A stretch of 64,000 nt of DNA. It comes from Paracoccus seriniphilus (lineage in GTDB: Bacteria; Pseudomonadota; Alphaproteobacteria; Rhodobacterales; Rhodobacteraceae). Below the pieces are notes generated by a model, which saw only the letters and a list, made by a program, of their open reading frames with translations, made no database searches and was not told the DNA's origin. The DNA lies in the NCBI RefSeq assembly GCF_028553745.1, contig NZ_CP067131.1:385298-449297 (forward strand), in the 5' to 3' direction. Below are positions 1 to 9,191 of this stretch, piece after piece (within the stretch, counting starts at the first letter, position 1; each line of letters begins with the position of its first letter). Position numbers and translations under genes: made by a program.

Positions 1-504
1 GGCTGGTCGGTCGGGGACGGCGTTCACATCGCCACATTCGATGAGGCCGCCCAGAGCTTTCGCCTTGCACGTGAGAACGTGACGCTGAAGCCAACAGCCT
101 CGACCATCGCCTATAACGCCTCGAACGAACGTCACTGGAGCGCGGGCCTGCAGACCTGGGTGCAGGAGTTGCGTCTGGGCAAGGATGGCCCTCGCAAGCG
201 GGATTTCAACATGCGCTGGCTGGCCGCCGCGGTCGGAGAACTGCACCGCATCCTGTTGAAGGGCGGCATGTTCCTCTATCCGGCGGACTCCCGTCCGGGC
301 TATGAAAACGGTCGGCTCAGGCTGATCTACGAAAGCGCGCCCATCGCCTTTCTGATCGAACAGGCCGGCGGCGCGGCCAGCGACGGAACACAACCCATTC
401 TGGACCGCAGTCCCGGCGGTCTGCATGACTTCACCCCTCTCATTTTCGGTGCGACAGATGAGGTCGAGAACCTTCTCGGCCATCTTGTCGCCAACAAAGG
501 ATGA
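1..504 (+). CDS. fbp: Fructose-1,6-bisphosphatase class I, C-terminal part
   Basis: The open frame enters from the left edge and ends at the TGA at 502-504, so only the last 167 residues are here. The stretch KGGMFLYPADSRPGYENG followed by RLRLIYESAPIAFLIEQAGG matches the conserved C-terminal core of class I fructose-1,6-bisphosphatase, which removes the 1-phosphate of fructose-1,6-bisphosphate in gluconeogenesis or the Calvin cycle. The aldolase gene starts 6 bases downstream, and its ribosome-binding site (AAAGGA, about 495-500) lies inside the end of this gene, so the two are co-translated. No cbb genes such as cbbL are visible, so a Calvin-cycle role cannot be separated from a gluconeogenic one. 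Confidence 0.93.
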   Translation, partial: GWSVGDGVHIATFDEAAQSFRLARENVTLKPTASTIAYNASNERHWSAGLQTWVQELRLGKDGPRKRDFNMRWLAAAVGELHRILLKGGMFLYPADSRPGYENGRLRLIYESAPIAFLIEQAGGAASDGTQPILDRSPGGLHDFTPLIFGATDEVENLLGHLVANKG

Positions 505-510
505 CCGCCC

Positions 511-1545
511 ATGGCCATGATCACCCTGCGCCAACTTCTGGATCACGCCGCCGAGCAAGGCTATGCCGTGCCCGCCTTCAACATCAACAACATGGAACAG
601 GGCCTGGCCGTCATGCAGGCGGCACAGGCGACCGAAAGCCCGGTCATTCTTCAGGCCAGCCGGGGCGCGCGCGCCTATGCCAATGATGCGGTTCTCGCCG
701 GGCTGATTGCCGGTTTTGCGCGCGCATTTCCCGATATCCCGGTCTGCATGCATCTGGACCACGGCAATGGGCTGCCCACCTGCGCCACCGCCATTCAAAA
801 CGGGTTCACCAGCGTGATGATGGATGGCTCGCTGATGGCCGATGGCACCACACCCGCCGATTACGCCTATAATCGCGACATCACCGCCCGCGTCGTCGAA
901 ATGGCCCATGCCTGCGGCGTTTCCGTCGAGGGAGAACTGGGCGTGCTGGGCAGCCTGGAAACCGGCATGGGCGATCAGGAAGACGGGCACGGCGCGACCG
1001 AAAAGCTGTCGCATGACCAATTGCTGACCGATCCCGCCGAGGCCGAACGTTTCGTCGCCGAAACCGGCGTCGATGCGCTGGCCGTCGCCATGGGCACCAG
1101 TCATGGCGCCTACAAGTTCACGCGCAAACCCGACGGCGACATTCTGGCGATGCAGGTCATCGAAGATATCCACCGGCGGCTGCCCAACACCCATCTGGTG
1201 ATGCATGGCTCCAGCTCGGTCCCCGAAGACCTGCAACAGATCATCAACAGCTATGGTGGCGATATCAAACCGACATGGGGCGTGCCGGTGGAGGAAATCC
1301 AGCGCGGCATCAAGTCGGGCGTGCGCAAGGTCAATATCGACACTGACAACCGTCTGGCGATGACGGCGGCCATTCGCCGGACCCTGACGACAAATCCCGC
1401 CGAATTCGACCCGCGCAAATATCTGAAGCCGGCCATGGAATTGATGTCCGAGGTCTGCAAGCAGCGTTTCGAGGCCTTTGGCACGGCCGGACAGGCCGGG
1501 CGCATCCGCCCCCTGTCGCTGGCCGAGATGGCCGGACGCTACTGA
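511..1545 (+). CDS. fba: Class II fructose-bisphosphate aldolase (Calvin-cycle subtype)
   Basis: This 344-residue protein condenses dihydroxyacetone phosphate with glyceraldehyde-3-phosphate, or the reverse. Its length fits the Calvin-cycle subtype of zinc-dependent class II aldolases. Visible landmarks are [12 protein letters not shown] near residue 20, the metal and catalytic region HLDHGNG near residue 85, [20 protein letters not shown] near residue 145, [11 protein letters not shown] and the late glycine loop HGSSSVP. It follows fbp by 6 bases, so the pair converts triose phosphates to fructose-6-phosphate. Several operons further right produce triose phosphate or phosphoglycerate, so this pair could serve gluconeogenesis from those sugars. 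ATG at 517 is an alternative start. Confidence 0.95.
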   Translation: MAMITLRQLLDHAAEQGYAVPAFNINNMEQGLAVMQAAQATESPVILQASRGARAYANDAVLAGLIAGFARAFPDIPVCMHLDHGNGLPTCATAIQNGFTSVMMDGSLMADGTTPADYAYNRDITARVVEMAHACGVSVEGELGVLGSLETGMGDQEDGHGATEKLSHDQLLTDPAEAERFVAETGVDALAVAMGTSHGAYKFTRKPDGDILAMQVIEDIHRRLPNTHLVMHGSSSVPEDLQQIINSYGGDIKPTWGVPVEEIQRGIKSGVRKVNIDTDNRLAMTAAIRRTLTTNPAEFDPRKYLKPAMELMSEVCKQRFEAFGTAGQAGRIRPLSLAEMAGRY

Positions 1546-1563
1546 CGCCTGACGAATCTGCGG

Positions 1564-2280
1564 TCAGCCCTTGTCGGGCTGACCGATCCATTCTTCGAAA
1601 TCGCTCAACTCGGCAAATGTCGCCGGGCGCGAGCGGCCCCATTTCGAGGGATCACAAACCAGAAAACGGCGATGCGATTGCGCAATTGCGCGTCTCTTGA
1701 TCGGGACTTCATGAAAGTGAAAGCAGGTCACGCCCGCGCGTTCATGCACCCCCGCTGCCGAAAAGAAGCCCTTGGTTATATTCACCTCGGACAGCATTTC
1801 CAGCGCCGCAGGTGAACTGAAACTGCCACTTTCAGGATGATAATGTCCGGCCAGCAGGATCAGATTCACCCCGCGCCGTGCCGCCAACTGATCGGCGATG
1901 TTCAGCGCCTGCGTTACCACCGTGACATGCGCATCCTCGGGCACCGCCGCAGCAAGATGTGGCAGGGTCGATCCGCAATCGATGAAGATCGTATCTCCCG
2001 GCTCGATCAGTTTTGCAGCCAGACCCGCCAGACGTTTTTTCTCGGCCGCATTGGTATCCTGCGCGCGCGAAAGCGAATATCCCTCGGCAGCCCCTTCGGC
2101 AAACATGATATAGCCGCCCAGACAGATCAGCCCGCTGTCGTGCCTGCCAAGATCACGCCTGATGGTGATCTCTGATGTGCGTAGCTGCCGGGCAGCATCG
2201 CCGATATGGACGATCGCCCCGGAGGCGCACATCTTCTTCATTTCCTCGATGCGCAAGCTGCGCCCTGATGGTCTGCCCAC
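1564..2280 (-). CDS. DeoR-family transcriptional regulator
   Basis: A 238-residue regulator transcribed away from the sugar importer at 2475. The N-terminal helix-turn-helix is seen in AARQLRTSEITIRRDL (about residues 30-45), the usual DeoR signature. The rest is the DeoR C-terminal sensor domain with GDTIFIDCGSTLPHLA and the late VCDPSKWGR motif, which in this family binds a phosphorylated sugar intermediate. Because the divergent operon encodes a kinase and a deoxyribose-phosphate aldolase, the inducer is plausibly a deoxy-sugar phosphate; that is inference. A strong inverted repeat in the divergent promoter (2387-2416) is the likely operator. Confidence 0.9.
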   Translation of the reverse strand: MGRPSGRSLRIEEMKKMCASGAIVHIGDAARQLRTSEITIRRDLGRHDSGLICLGGYIMFAEGAAEGYSLSRAQDTNAAEKKRLAGLAAKLIEPGDTIFIDCGSTLPHLAAAVPEDAHVTVVTQALNIADQLAARRGVNLILLAGHYHPESGSFSSPAALEMLSEVNITKGFFSAAGVHERAGVTCFHFHEVPIKRRAIAQSHRRFLVCDPSKWGRSRPATFAELSDFEEWIGQPDKG

Positions 2281-2386
2281 CCTATGCCTCCGAACCGATC
2301 CGACCCCATATGCCCGTCAAAAGACATGAAATGCGTCAACAACGGAAGTTTGGGTTGACTCACTGGGGTCGTTTTGAATGAATACA

Positions 2387-2416
2387 AACATATTGAATCG
2401 ATCCGATCAATATGTT
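2387..2416. promoter_or_regulatory. 30-bp inverted repeat, candidate DeoR operator
   Basis: Two perfect 10-base arms, AACATATTGA and TCAATATGTT, flank a 10-base spacer (2397-2406). The repeat lies 59 bases before the binding-protein start, in the 194-base space between the DeoR gene and the importer operon. Its position and symmetry suit a repressor site, most simply for the adjacent DeoR protein. Binding itself is inferred. Confidence 0.7.
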
Positions 2417-2474
2417 CAACGCATCCGGTGACCGGCCTGCCCTGGACCGGATTGCGACAGAGGAGGAGAGACAA

Positions 2475-3521
2475 ATGAAAACGCTGCTGACATCGGCTTC
2501 GCTGGCGCTTGCATGCCTGAGCGCGCCCGCCATCGCCGACCAGATCGTTGACACAAGCAATGTGAACAAGGATCTGATCGCCACCCAGGACGACAAGAAA
2601 TACACCATCGCCACAGTGGTGAAGGTGGATGGCATCGCGTGGTTCGACCGGATGCGCGACGGAGTCGAACAGTTCAAGGAAGAAACTGGCCATGATGTCT
2701 GGATGGTCGGCCCCAGTCAGGCCGATGCGGCCGCGCAGGTCCAACTGGTCGAAAACCTCATCGCGCAGGGTGTCGACGCGATTGCAGTTGTTCCCTTCTC
2801 GGTGGAGGCTCTGGAGCCGGTTCTGAAAAAGGCCCGCGACCGCGGCATCGTGGTAATCTCGCATGAAGCCTCGAACCTTCAGAACACGGATTACGATCTG
2901 GAGGCCTTTGACAACCTCGCTTATGGCGCCAATCTGATGAAAGAGCTTGGCGCATCCATGGGCGGCAAGGGCAAATATGTGGCCACGGTCGGATCGCTGA
3001 CCTCGAAAAGCCAGATGGAATGGATCGATGGTGCCGTTGCCTATCAGAAAGAGCATTTCCCCGAGATGGAAATGGTTGGCGACCGGCTGGAAACCTATGA
3101 CGATGCGGCCACCGATTATACCAAGCTGAAAGAGGCGATGACCACCTATCCCGACATCACCGGGATTCTGGGTGCGCCAATGCCGACCTCGGCAGGCGCG
3201 GGCCGGCTGATCGCCGAAAGCGGGCTGAAGGACAAGGTCTTCTTTGCCGGCACCGGGCTGCCGTCGGTTGCGGGTGAATATCTGGCCAATGGCGATATCC
3301 AGTATATCCAGTTCTGGGATCCGGCGGTTGCAGGCTATGCCATGAACATGCTGGCTGTTGCGGCACTGGAGGGTAAACAGGACCAGATCACCGCCGGTCT
3401 GGACCTTGGACTTGTCGGCTATGAATCTCTGCTGGCTCCCGATGCGGAAAAACCCAACCTGCTTTATGGTGCGGGCTGGGTCGGAGTGACCGCCGAAAAC
3501 ATGGATCAATACGACTTCTGA
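2475..3521 (+). CDS. Sugar ABC transporter substrate-binding protein (ribose/CUT2 type)
   Basis: A 348-residue periplasmic binding protein. The ATG at 2475 is chosen because a strong GGAGGAGAG ribosome-binding site precedes it and a clean signal peptide follows (MKTLLTSASLALACLSAPA, cleavage after AIA). The mature protein has the type I periplasmic-binding fold of ribose, AI-2 and rhamnose binders, with the repeated pattern GVDAIAVVPFSVEALEPVLKKA and a DITGILGAPM segment. It opens an operon with one ATPase, two permeases and sugar-processing enzymes. It resembles LsrB-type proteins, but no lsrK, lsrF or lsrG is present. The DeoC and kinase genes downstream argue for a deoxy-sugar ligand. Confidence 0.92.
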   Translation: MKTLLTSASLALACLSAPAIADQIVDTSNVNKDLIATQDDKKYTIATVVKVDGIAWFDRMRDGVEQFKEETGHDVWMVGPSQADAAAQVQLVENLIAQGVDAIAVVPFSVEALEPVLKKARDRGIVVISHEASNLQNTDYDLEAFDNLAYGANLMKELGASMGGKGKYVATVGSLTSKSQMEWIDGAVAYQKEHFPEMEMVGDRLETYDDAATDYTKLKEAMTTYPDITGILGAPMPTSAGAGRLIAESGLKDKVFFAGTGLPSVAGEYLANGDIQYIQFWDPAVAGYAMNMLAVAALEGKQDQITAGLDLGLVGYESLLAPDAEKPNLLYGAGWVGVTAENMDQYDF

Positions 3522-3534
3522 TCCTTCGGCGTTC

Positions 3535-3559
3535 GGCAGGTCCCTGTTGCGGGCCTGCC
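3535..3559 (+). other. Stem-loop after the binding-protein gene
   Basis: Arms GGCAGGTCC and GGGCCTGCC pair over 9 bases with one G-U pair around a 7-base loop, 14 bases after the binding-protein stop. No T-run follows, so it is better read as an mRNA-stabilising or partial-termination element than as a full terminator. Confidence 0.5.
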
Positions 3560-3613
3560 TTCGCGTCCTCCATCCGGCGGGCGCGAACCCCGTTTCAGCA
3601 ATGCGGAAATTCC

Positions 3614-5110
3614 ATGACAGAACCCCTGATAGAGCTGAAGAATATCAGCAAACGCTTTGGCGGCGTCCGTGCCCTGGACGATGTTTCGCTGTCGATCAGA
3701 CCGGGCGAGATCCATTGTCTTGCGGGCGAGAACGGCTCGGGCAAATCGACGATCATCAAGGTGATGTCCGGCATCTACACGCCCGAGGCCGGAGAAATCC
3801 TTATCGATGGCCAACCGGTTGCCCATCTGGACCCCATACAGGCGGTGCAAAAGGGCGTGCAGGTCATCTATCAGGACTTTTCGCTGTTCGGGAACCTGAC
3901 CGTGGCCGAAAATCTGGCACTGAACACCTATGTGCTGGAGGGCAAGTCGCGCATGGATTGGGCCCGCGCCCGCAAGATGGCGCAAGAGGTTCTGGCGCGG
4001 TTGGGGGTCAGTATCGATGTCGATGCCGATGTCGAGACATTGCCGACCTCGGGCAAGCAGATCGTGGCCATCGCCCGCGCCATTCTGGCCAAGGCGCGAC
4101 TGATCGTCATGGATGAACCGACCACCGCCCTGACCCGTCACGAAGTCGACGCGCTGTTCGACATCGTGCGTGATCTTCAGGCGCATGGAATCGCCGTGCT
4201 GTTCGTCAGCCACAAGATGCGGGAAATGCTGGAAATATCCGAGCGCCTGACGGTGTTTCGAAATGGCAGGAAGGTCGCCGAAGGCGATATGCGCGACTTT
4301 GACGAAGCCGCCATCACCCACGCCATGACCGGGCTGGAACTGAATGACGAACCCTATGTCGCCACCACTCCGGCCAACGCCAAACCCGTCCTTCAGATAT
4401 CCGGACTGTCGGTACCCGGCAGCGTCAGGAACGTCGATCTGACCATTCGCCCCGGCGAAATTGTCGGCATTTCAGGGCTGATCGGATCGGGGCGCACCGA
4501 GCTTGCGCGCGCCCTGTTCGGAATGGAAAAGGGCGCCACAGGTCAGATCAGCATCAATGGCAAGCCCGCATTTCCTCGTTCGGTGCAAGAGGCCATCGCG
4601 TCCGGCATCGCATATGTGCCCGAAGACAGGCTGAGCGAAGGGCTGTTCCTGACCCAGTCCATCGAACGCAATATGGTCGTCAGCATCCTTGAACGGTTGC
4701 GGCGGGGCATATTCCTTGACCGTCAGGCCATGCGCGCGAAAACCGAGGAAATGTTTGACGCCATGCAGATCGCCGCGCCTTCGGCGGATACGGCCGTCGG
4801 CAATCTTTCGGGCGGCAATGCGCAGCGCGTGATGCTGGGGCGCTGGTTGCTGACCGGCGCAAGAATCCTGATCCTGAACGGTCCCACCGTCGGGGTGGAT
4901 GTGGGATCGAAGGCCACGATCCACCGCATCATCCGTGATCTGGCGCGGAACGAGGGGCTGGCCGTGATCATGATTTCCGATGATGTGCCCGAGCTGGTCG
5001 GAAACTGCAGCCGTATCCATGTCATGCATGAGGGCCGCTTTGTTGCCGAGCTCTCGGGAACGCAGATGACCGAAGCCGGCGTCAATGACAGCCTCAAATC
5101 CCTGAATTAA
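3614..5110 (+). CDS. Sugar ABC transporter ATP-binding protein, two ABC domains
   Basis: A 498-residue CUT2-type ATPase with tandem nucleotide-binding domains that powers the two permeases that follow. Domain 1 has a good Walker A (GENGSGKST, about residue 38) and Walker B (LIVMDEPTTALT), but its signature is degenerate (LPTSGKQ instead of LSGGQ). Domain 2 has a degenerate Walker A (GLIGSGRTE) and a good signature (NLSGGNAQRV). Its Walker B reads ILILNGPTVGVDVG, so the usual Asp-Glu pair is Asn-Gly. Only one of the two composite ATP sites therefore looks complete, a pattern known in this subfamily. The next permease starts 10 bases downstream. Confidence 0.95.
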   Translation: MTEPLIELKNISKRFGGVRALDDVSLSIRPGEIHCLAGENGSGKSTIIKVMSGIYTPEAGEILIDGQPVAHLDPIQAVQKGVQVIYQDFSLFGNLTVAENLALNTYVLEGKSRMDWARARKMAQEVLARLGVSIDVDADVETLPTSGKQIVAIARAILAKARLIVMDEPTTALTRHEVDALFDIVRDLQAHGIAVLFVSHKMREMLEISERLTVFRNGRKVAEGDMRDFDEAAITHAMTGLELNDEPYVATTPANAKPVLQISGLSVPGSVRNVDLTIRPGEIVGISGLIGSGRTELARALFGMEKGATGQISINGKPAFPRSVQEAIASGIAYVPEDRLSEGLFLTQSIERNMVVSILERLRRGIFLDRQAMRAKTEEMFDAMQIAAPSADTAVGNLSGGNAQRVMLGRWLLTGARILILNGPTVGVDVGSKATIHRIIRDLARNEGLAVIMISDDVPELVGNCSRIHVMHEGRFVAELSGTQMTEAGVNDSLKSLN

Positions 5111-5120
5111 GGCGGCACAG

Positions 5121-6098
5121 ATGAAAATCTTTCAATCGACCGAAGCCGTGATCGCCATGGTGCTGGTGCTGGTCATGATCATTATCGGACTGGTCAATCC
5201 CGCCTTCTGGGGGGTCAGCAATCTGTTCAGCCTGGCGAAATCCAATGTCGTGATCGGCATCATGGCGCTTGGCGTCCTGCTGATCATGATCTCGGGCGGC
5301 ATTGACGTATCCTTCCCCGCCATCGCGGTGGCGGCACTGTATATCACCGTGCGCACGATGGTGGCGCTGGAATACGACGGGGTGCTGCTGCCCTTCATCG
5401 CGGCTGCCGTGATCGGGCTGGCGCTGGGGGCCGTGAATGCGCTGATCATCGACCGGTTCAAGATGATACCATTGATCGTGACGCTTGGGACGGCCTCGAT
5501 CATTCGCGGTCTGGTGCTGGGGCTGTTGGGCACCTCGATCGTCAATATCAACAAGATGCCCAGGGAACTGATCGAATTCGGCAAGCAGGACCTTGTCAGC
5601 GTCACCGCCCCGAATGGTGCGACCGCAGGTCTGACGGCAATGATCCTAGTCTATCTGGGGATCGCCATCGCCGTCCATCTGATGTTGAAATACACGATGA
5701 TGGGGCGGTCGATCTATGCCTATGGCGGCGATCCGGAATCCGCCCGACGCGCGGGGATCAACACCCGGCGCACGATATTCGTTGTCTATTGCACGGCAGG
5801 GCTGTTGGCAGGCTTTGCCGGATTGATGCACAGCGCCATGATCTGGCAGGCCAACCCGCGCGATTTCATCGGGCTGGAACTGGACGTGATCGCCGCGGTC
5901 GTCCTGGGCGGGGCTTCGATCTTCGGTGGCCGTGGTTCGGTTCTGGGGACAATGATCGGGGTTTTCACACTGGTCATGGTGAAGAACTCGCTGATCCTGA
6001 TGAAAGTCGACACCACCTGGCAACGGGTTGTTGTCGGTCTGATCATCATTGCCGCAACCGCCATCACCGCATGGCGCGACCGCAAGAAACTGGTCTGA
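5121..6098 (+). CDS. Sugar ABC transporter permease 1
   Basis: A 325-residue inner-membrane permease of the branched-chain/ribose type (BPD_transp_2). The sequence is a series of hydrophobic helices with conserved glycine turns such as MALGVLLIMISGGIDVSFPA and LGGASIFGGRGSVLG, both characteristic of ribose-type permeases. It pairs with the next gene to form the heterodimeric channel. It lies 10 bases after the ATPase and 13 bases before permease 2, so all are one transcript. Confidence 0.94.
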   Translation: MKIFQSTEAVIAMVLVLVMIIIGLVNPAFWGVSNLFSLAKSNVVIGIMALGVLLIMISGGIDVSFPAIAVAALYITVRTMVALEYDGVLLPFIAAAVIGLALGAVNALIIDRFKMIPLIVTLGTASIIRGLVLGLLGTSIVNINKMPRELIEFGKQDLVSVTAPNGATAGLTAMILVYLGIAIAVHLMLKYTMMGRSIYAYGGDPESARRAGINTRRTIFVVYCTAGLLAGFAGLMHSAMIWQANPRDFIGLELDVIAAVVLGGASIFGGRGSVLGTMIGVFTLVMVKNSLILMKVDTTWQRVVVGLIIIAATAITAWRDRKKLV

Positions 6099-6111
6099 GG
6101 GGAATATAGCC

Positions 6112-7122
6112 ATGAGCACGAAAACCGAAACACCCCCCTTCCTGCGCCGCATTCTGGGTCAGGACGCCGCCATCGCCCAGTTGGTGGTCATCACGGCGCT
6201 GATCTTCCTGGCCATGACGGTGCTGAATTCCGGCAAGTTTCTCAGCTATTACAATTTTGAATCCATGAGCTACCTGATGCCCGAACTGGGCATCCTATGT
6301 GTCGCGATGATGATTGCGATGCTGACCGGCGGGATCGATCTGTCGATCGTTGCCATCGCCAATCTGGCCGCAATCACCGCAGGGCTGTATTTCCGCAATC
6401 CCGTCGTCGCCGAGGCCATCGGATCGGGCGGGGCGATGCCGGTCCTCCATACCGTTGCCGGTGTCCTCATCGCGCTGATGGTCGGTCTGGCGGCCGGCGT
6501 TCTGAACGGCGTGCTGATTTCGCGCCTGCGCATCATTCCGATCCTGGCGACGCTGGGAACCGGACAGGTCTTTGGCGGGCTGGCACTGGTGCTGACCGGC
6601 GGGCCTGCGATTGTCGGCTATCCGCAGACCTGGAACTGGATCGGAACCGGCAAGATACTGGGTCTGGCGACACCTTTCTGGATCATGATCGTCGTGGGAA
6701 GCATTGTCGCAATCCTGCTGCGCCGGACCAATCTGGGCGTCAACCTGATGCTGATCGGAACCAATGCCCGCGCCGCACTGTTTGCCGGCATCCGCAGTGG
6801 CCGGATGATCCTTTACAGCTATGCACTGTCGGGTGTGCTGGCCGCCATTGCGGGAATACTGCTGTCGGGGCGCACCAATTCGGCCAAGGCGGATTTCGGA
6901 TCATCCTATCTGCTTCAGGCAGTGCTGATCGCGGTGCTGGGCGGCACCAATCCTGCGGGGGGCAAGGGTCGGGTGCTGGGCGTGCTGCTGGCGCTGCTGG
7001 CTTTGACCTTCCTGTCCTCGGGGCTGCAGATGATGCGCGTGTCGAATTTCATGATTGATGCCGTCTGGGGCGGGTTTCTGGTTCTGGTCATTGCAATCAA
7101 CTATCTGAGGTCCTCGAAATGA
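6112..7122 (+). CDS. Sugar ABC transporter permease 2
   Basis: A 336-residue permease homologous to the preceding one. An in-frame ATG exists at 6049 inside the upstream gene, but ATG 6112 is preferred because it follows the permease 1 stop with an AGGGGAAT ribosome-binding site and gives the usual cytoplasmic N-terminus. The family signature is seen in IAMLTGGIDLSIVAIANLAA and AVLGGTNPAGGKGRVLG. The stop overlaps the start of the DUF4432 gene by four bases (ATGA), which means translational coupling to the metabolic genes. Confidence 0.94.
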   Translation: MSTKTETPPFLRRILGQDAAIAQLVVITALIFLAMTVLNSGKFLSYYNFESMSYLMPELGILCVAMMIAMLTGGIDLSIVAIANLAAITAGLYFRNPVVAEAIGSGGAMPVLHTVAGVLIALMVGLAAGVLNGVLISRLRIIPILATLGTGQVFGGLALVLTGGPAIVGYPQTWNWIGTGKILGLATPFWIMIVVGSIVAILLRRTNLGVNLMLIGTNARAALFAGIRSGRMILYSYALSGVLAAIAGILLSGRTNSAKADFGSSYLLQAVLIAVLGGTNPAGGKGRVLGVLLALLALTFLSSGLQMMRVSNFMIDAVWGGFLVLVIAINYLRSSK

Positions 7123-8231
7123 CCGATATCTTTCCCGACACGACTTTGCCGCTGTCACCGGACCTGTTCCCGACGGGCTGGACAAGGGTTCTAGCCGAAA
7201 ACGCCGCTTTCAGGATCGAGGCCTTCCGTTTCCCGACCGGCGTCGAGGGGCTGAAAGTCACCAATCGTCGCGGCATGATCACCGTTCTGCCATATCTGGG
7301 ACAGATGATCTGGGACGCGGAATTCGATGGCCGGTCGCTCGCCATGGGCAATGCCTTTGCCGCGCCGCGCCATGGGGCCTCGATCCTGGAAACCTATGGC
7401 GCCTTTGCCTATCACGCCGGCCTCTTGCGCAATGGCACCCCCGGTCCCGAGGATAGCCATGCACTGCATGGCGAAATGCCGGTGGCGGCAATGGACAGCG
7501 CCTGTCTGTTGCTGGGGCAGGATGATGCTGGCAACTTTGTCGAGATCAGCGGCCAGGTTGAATATGTCATGGGTTTTGGTGCCCATTACATGGCGCGGCC
7601 CCGGATCAGACTGCGCGCAGACAGCGGGTTGATAGATGTCGAGATGCAGGTCGAAAACCTGTCCGCGCATCCGATGGAACTGATGTATATGCTGCACGCA
7701 AATTTCGATTTCGTGGCAGATGCCCGCATCCATCAACCTGCCCCCTTCAGCCCGACGCACACGCAGGTGCGCAAGGCCATTCCCGGCCATGTCACGCCTT
7801 CGGCTGAATTTCTGGCCCTGTTGGATGACCTGGCCGAAAACCCCGCCCGCATGGCCCAACTGTCCGAGCCCGATCTGTATGCACCCGAGCAGGTCTTTTA
7901 CATCAAGGGTCTGGGCGTGGACGGTCAGGATCGGACCCGTCTGGCGATGGAACTTCCAGAAGGCGGTGCCTTCAGCGTCGAATATGCCCCGCAGGATCTG
8001 CCTCATTGCGTGCGCTGGATCCTGAACGACGGAGATGCGCAGGTGGCCGCCTTTGCCCTGCCCTCGACCTGTGAACCCGAGGGCTATACGGCGGAAAAGG
8101 CCAAGGGCCATGTCAGGATGCTGGCTCCGGGCGAGGTCGCGCGTTTCCCGGTGACCCTGGGCTATCTTGGCGCGCATGAGGCCCCGGCTGTCCTTGATGA
8201 AATCGCCAGGCTGGATAAGGGAGAAAGCTGA
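7119..8231 (+). CDS. DUF4432-family protein, aldose 1-epimerase-like
   Basis: A 370-residue cytoplasmic protein with the galactose-mutarotase-like beta-sandwich fold of the DUF4432 family. Visible features are VLPYLGQMIWDAEFDGRSL near the N-terminus, the His-rich AFAYHAGLLRNG, and DSHALHGEMPVA around residue 120, where mutarotases carry catalytic histidines. Family members sit in sugar operons and are presumed to interconvert anomers of the imported sugar, but a confirmed reaction is lacking for most. It overlaps permease 2 by 4 bases and shares one base with the kinase start, so it belongs to the imported sugar's pathway. Confidence 0.85.
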   Translation: MTDIFPDTTLPLSPDLFPTGWTRVLAENAAFRIEAFRFPTGVEGLKVTNRRGMITVLPYLGQMIWDAEFDGRSLAMGNAFAAPRHGASILETYGAFAYHAGLLRNGTPGPEDSHALHGEMPVAAMDSACLLLGQDDAGNFVEISGQVEYVMGFGAHYMARPRIRLRADSGLIDVEMQVENLSAHPMELMYMLHANFDFVADARIHQPAPFSPTHTQVRKAIPGHVTPSAEFLALLDDLAENPARMAQLSEPDLYAPEQVFYIKGLGVDGQDRTRLAMELPEGGAFSVEYAPQDLPHCVRWILNDGDAQVAAFALPSTCEPEGYTAEKAKGHVRMLAPGEVARFPVTLGYLGAHEAPAVLDEIARLDKGES

Positions 8232-9181
8232 TGACCCAAGGCAAGACCGGACGGATCGCGGTGGTCGGCTCGAATATGGTTGATCTGGTGACCTATACAA
8301 ACCGGATGCCCGCGCCGGGTGAAACGCTCGAAGCGCCCAGTTTCGAAATGGGCTGCGGCGGCAAAGGCGCCAATCAGGCGGTGGCTGCCGCGCTGCTTGG
8401 TTCGACAGTCGGCATGGTGACCAAGGTCGGCGACGATATGTTCGCCGACAACACCATTCGCAATTTCAGGGATCACGGCGTCGATACCACCCATGTCGTG
8501 AAGGTGGCGGGAATGACCTCGGGCGTGGCCCCGATCTTCGTGGAACCTTCCGGTGAGAATTCGATCCTGATCGTCAAGGGGGCCAATGCCACATTGTCGC
8601 CCGCGGATGTCGATGCCGCAGAGGATATGCTGTCACAGGCCGACCTGATCCTGATGCAACTGGAAATACCGCTGGAAACCGTGCGCCACACCGTCCGACG
8701 CGCCGCGCAATGGGGTGTCAGGACCATCCTGAACCCGGCCCCCGCCTCGCCCGATCTGCGGGTCGAGGATCTGCGCGATCTCAGCTTTCTGGTGCCCAAC
8801 GAAAGCGAGCTTGCCCTGCTGTCGGGCATGCCCACCGACAGCGAGGACCAGATTACAAGCGCGGCCCGCAGCCTGATTGCCAAGGGCATCGGCAATGTCA
8901 TCGTCACCCTGGGCGGTCGCGGCGCGCGCTGGATCACCGCAGAGCGCCTTGTGCCGGTCCCGGCGCTGACGGTCTCTCCGGTCGATACGACCGGTGCGGG
9001 AGATGCCTTTATCGGTGCCTTTGCGCATTTCCTGGCCGCCACGGGCGAAACCGAAACCGCCCTGAACAAGGCCGCGCGATATGCCGCCCTTTCGGTCACC
9101 CGCCGGGGCACACAGAAATCCTATGCAACCGCGGAAGAGTTTGACAGCTTCTGCGCGACACAGACCGCATCAGCGGATTGA
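8231..9181 (+). CDS. PfkB-family sugar kinase (ribokinase-like; probable deoxyribokinase)
   Basis: A 316-residue ribokinase-family kinase. The N-terminal GG motif is in FEMGCGGKGANQAVAAALLG (about residue 40), and the C-terminal signature DTTGAGDAFIGAF (about residue 255) supplies the catalytic Asp and anion hole. Ribokinases phosphorylate O5 of ribose or 2-deoxyribose. The next gene is deoxyribose-5-phosphate aldolase, so 2-deoxy-D-ribose is the most economical substrate here, by context rather than by sequence. Confidence 0.93.
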   Translation: MTQGKTGRIAVVGSNMVDLVTYTNRMPAPGETLEAPSFEMGCGGKGANQAVAAALLGSTVGMVTKVGDDMFADNTIRNFRDHGVDTTHVVKVAGMTSGVAPIFVEPSGENSILIVKGANATLSPADVDAAEDMLSQADLILMQLEIPLETVRHTVRRAAQWGVRTILNPAPASPDLRVEDLRDLSFLVPNESELALLSGMPTDSEDQITSAARSLIAKGIGNVIVTLGGRGARWITAERLVPVPALTVSPVDTTGAGDAFIGAFAHFLAATGETETALNKAARYAALSVTRRGTQKSYATAEEFDSFCATQTASAD

Positions 9182-9191
9182 GAGGAACGCC

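Noticed and set aside
2238..3509. A 423-codon antisense frame over the first binding-protein gene
   Set aside because: It covers the DeoR promoter and operator region and mirrors a solid binding-protein gene.
2475..7122. Autoinducer-2 (Lsr) uptake system
   Set aside because: The transporter subunits look similar, but lsrK, lsrF, lsrG and lsrR are missing and DeoC, a ribokinase-type kinase and an ALDH are present instead.
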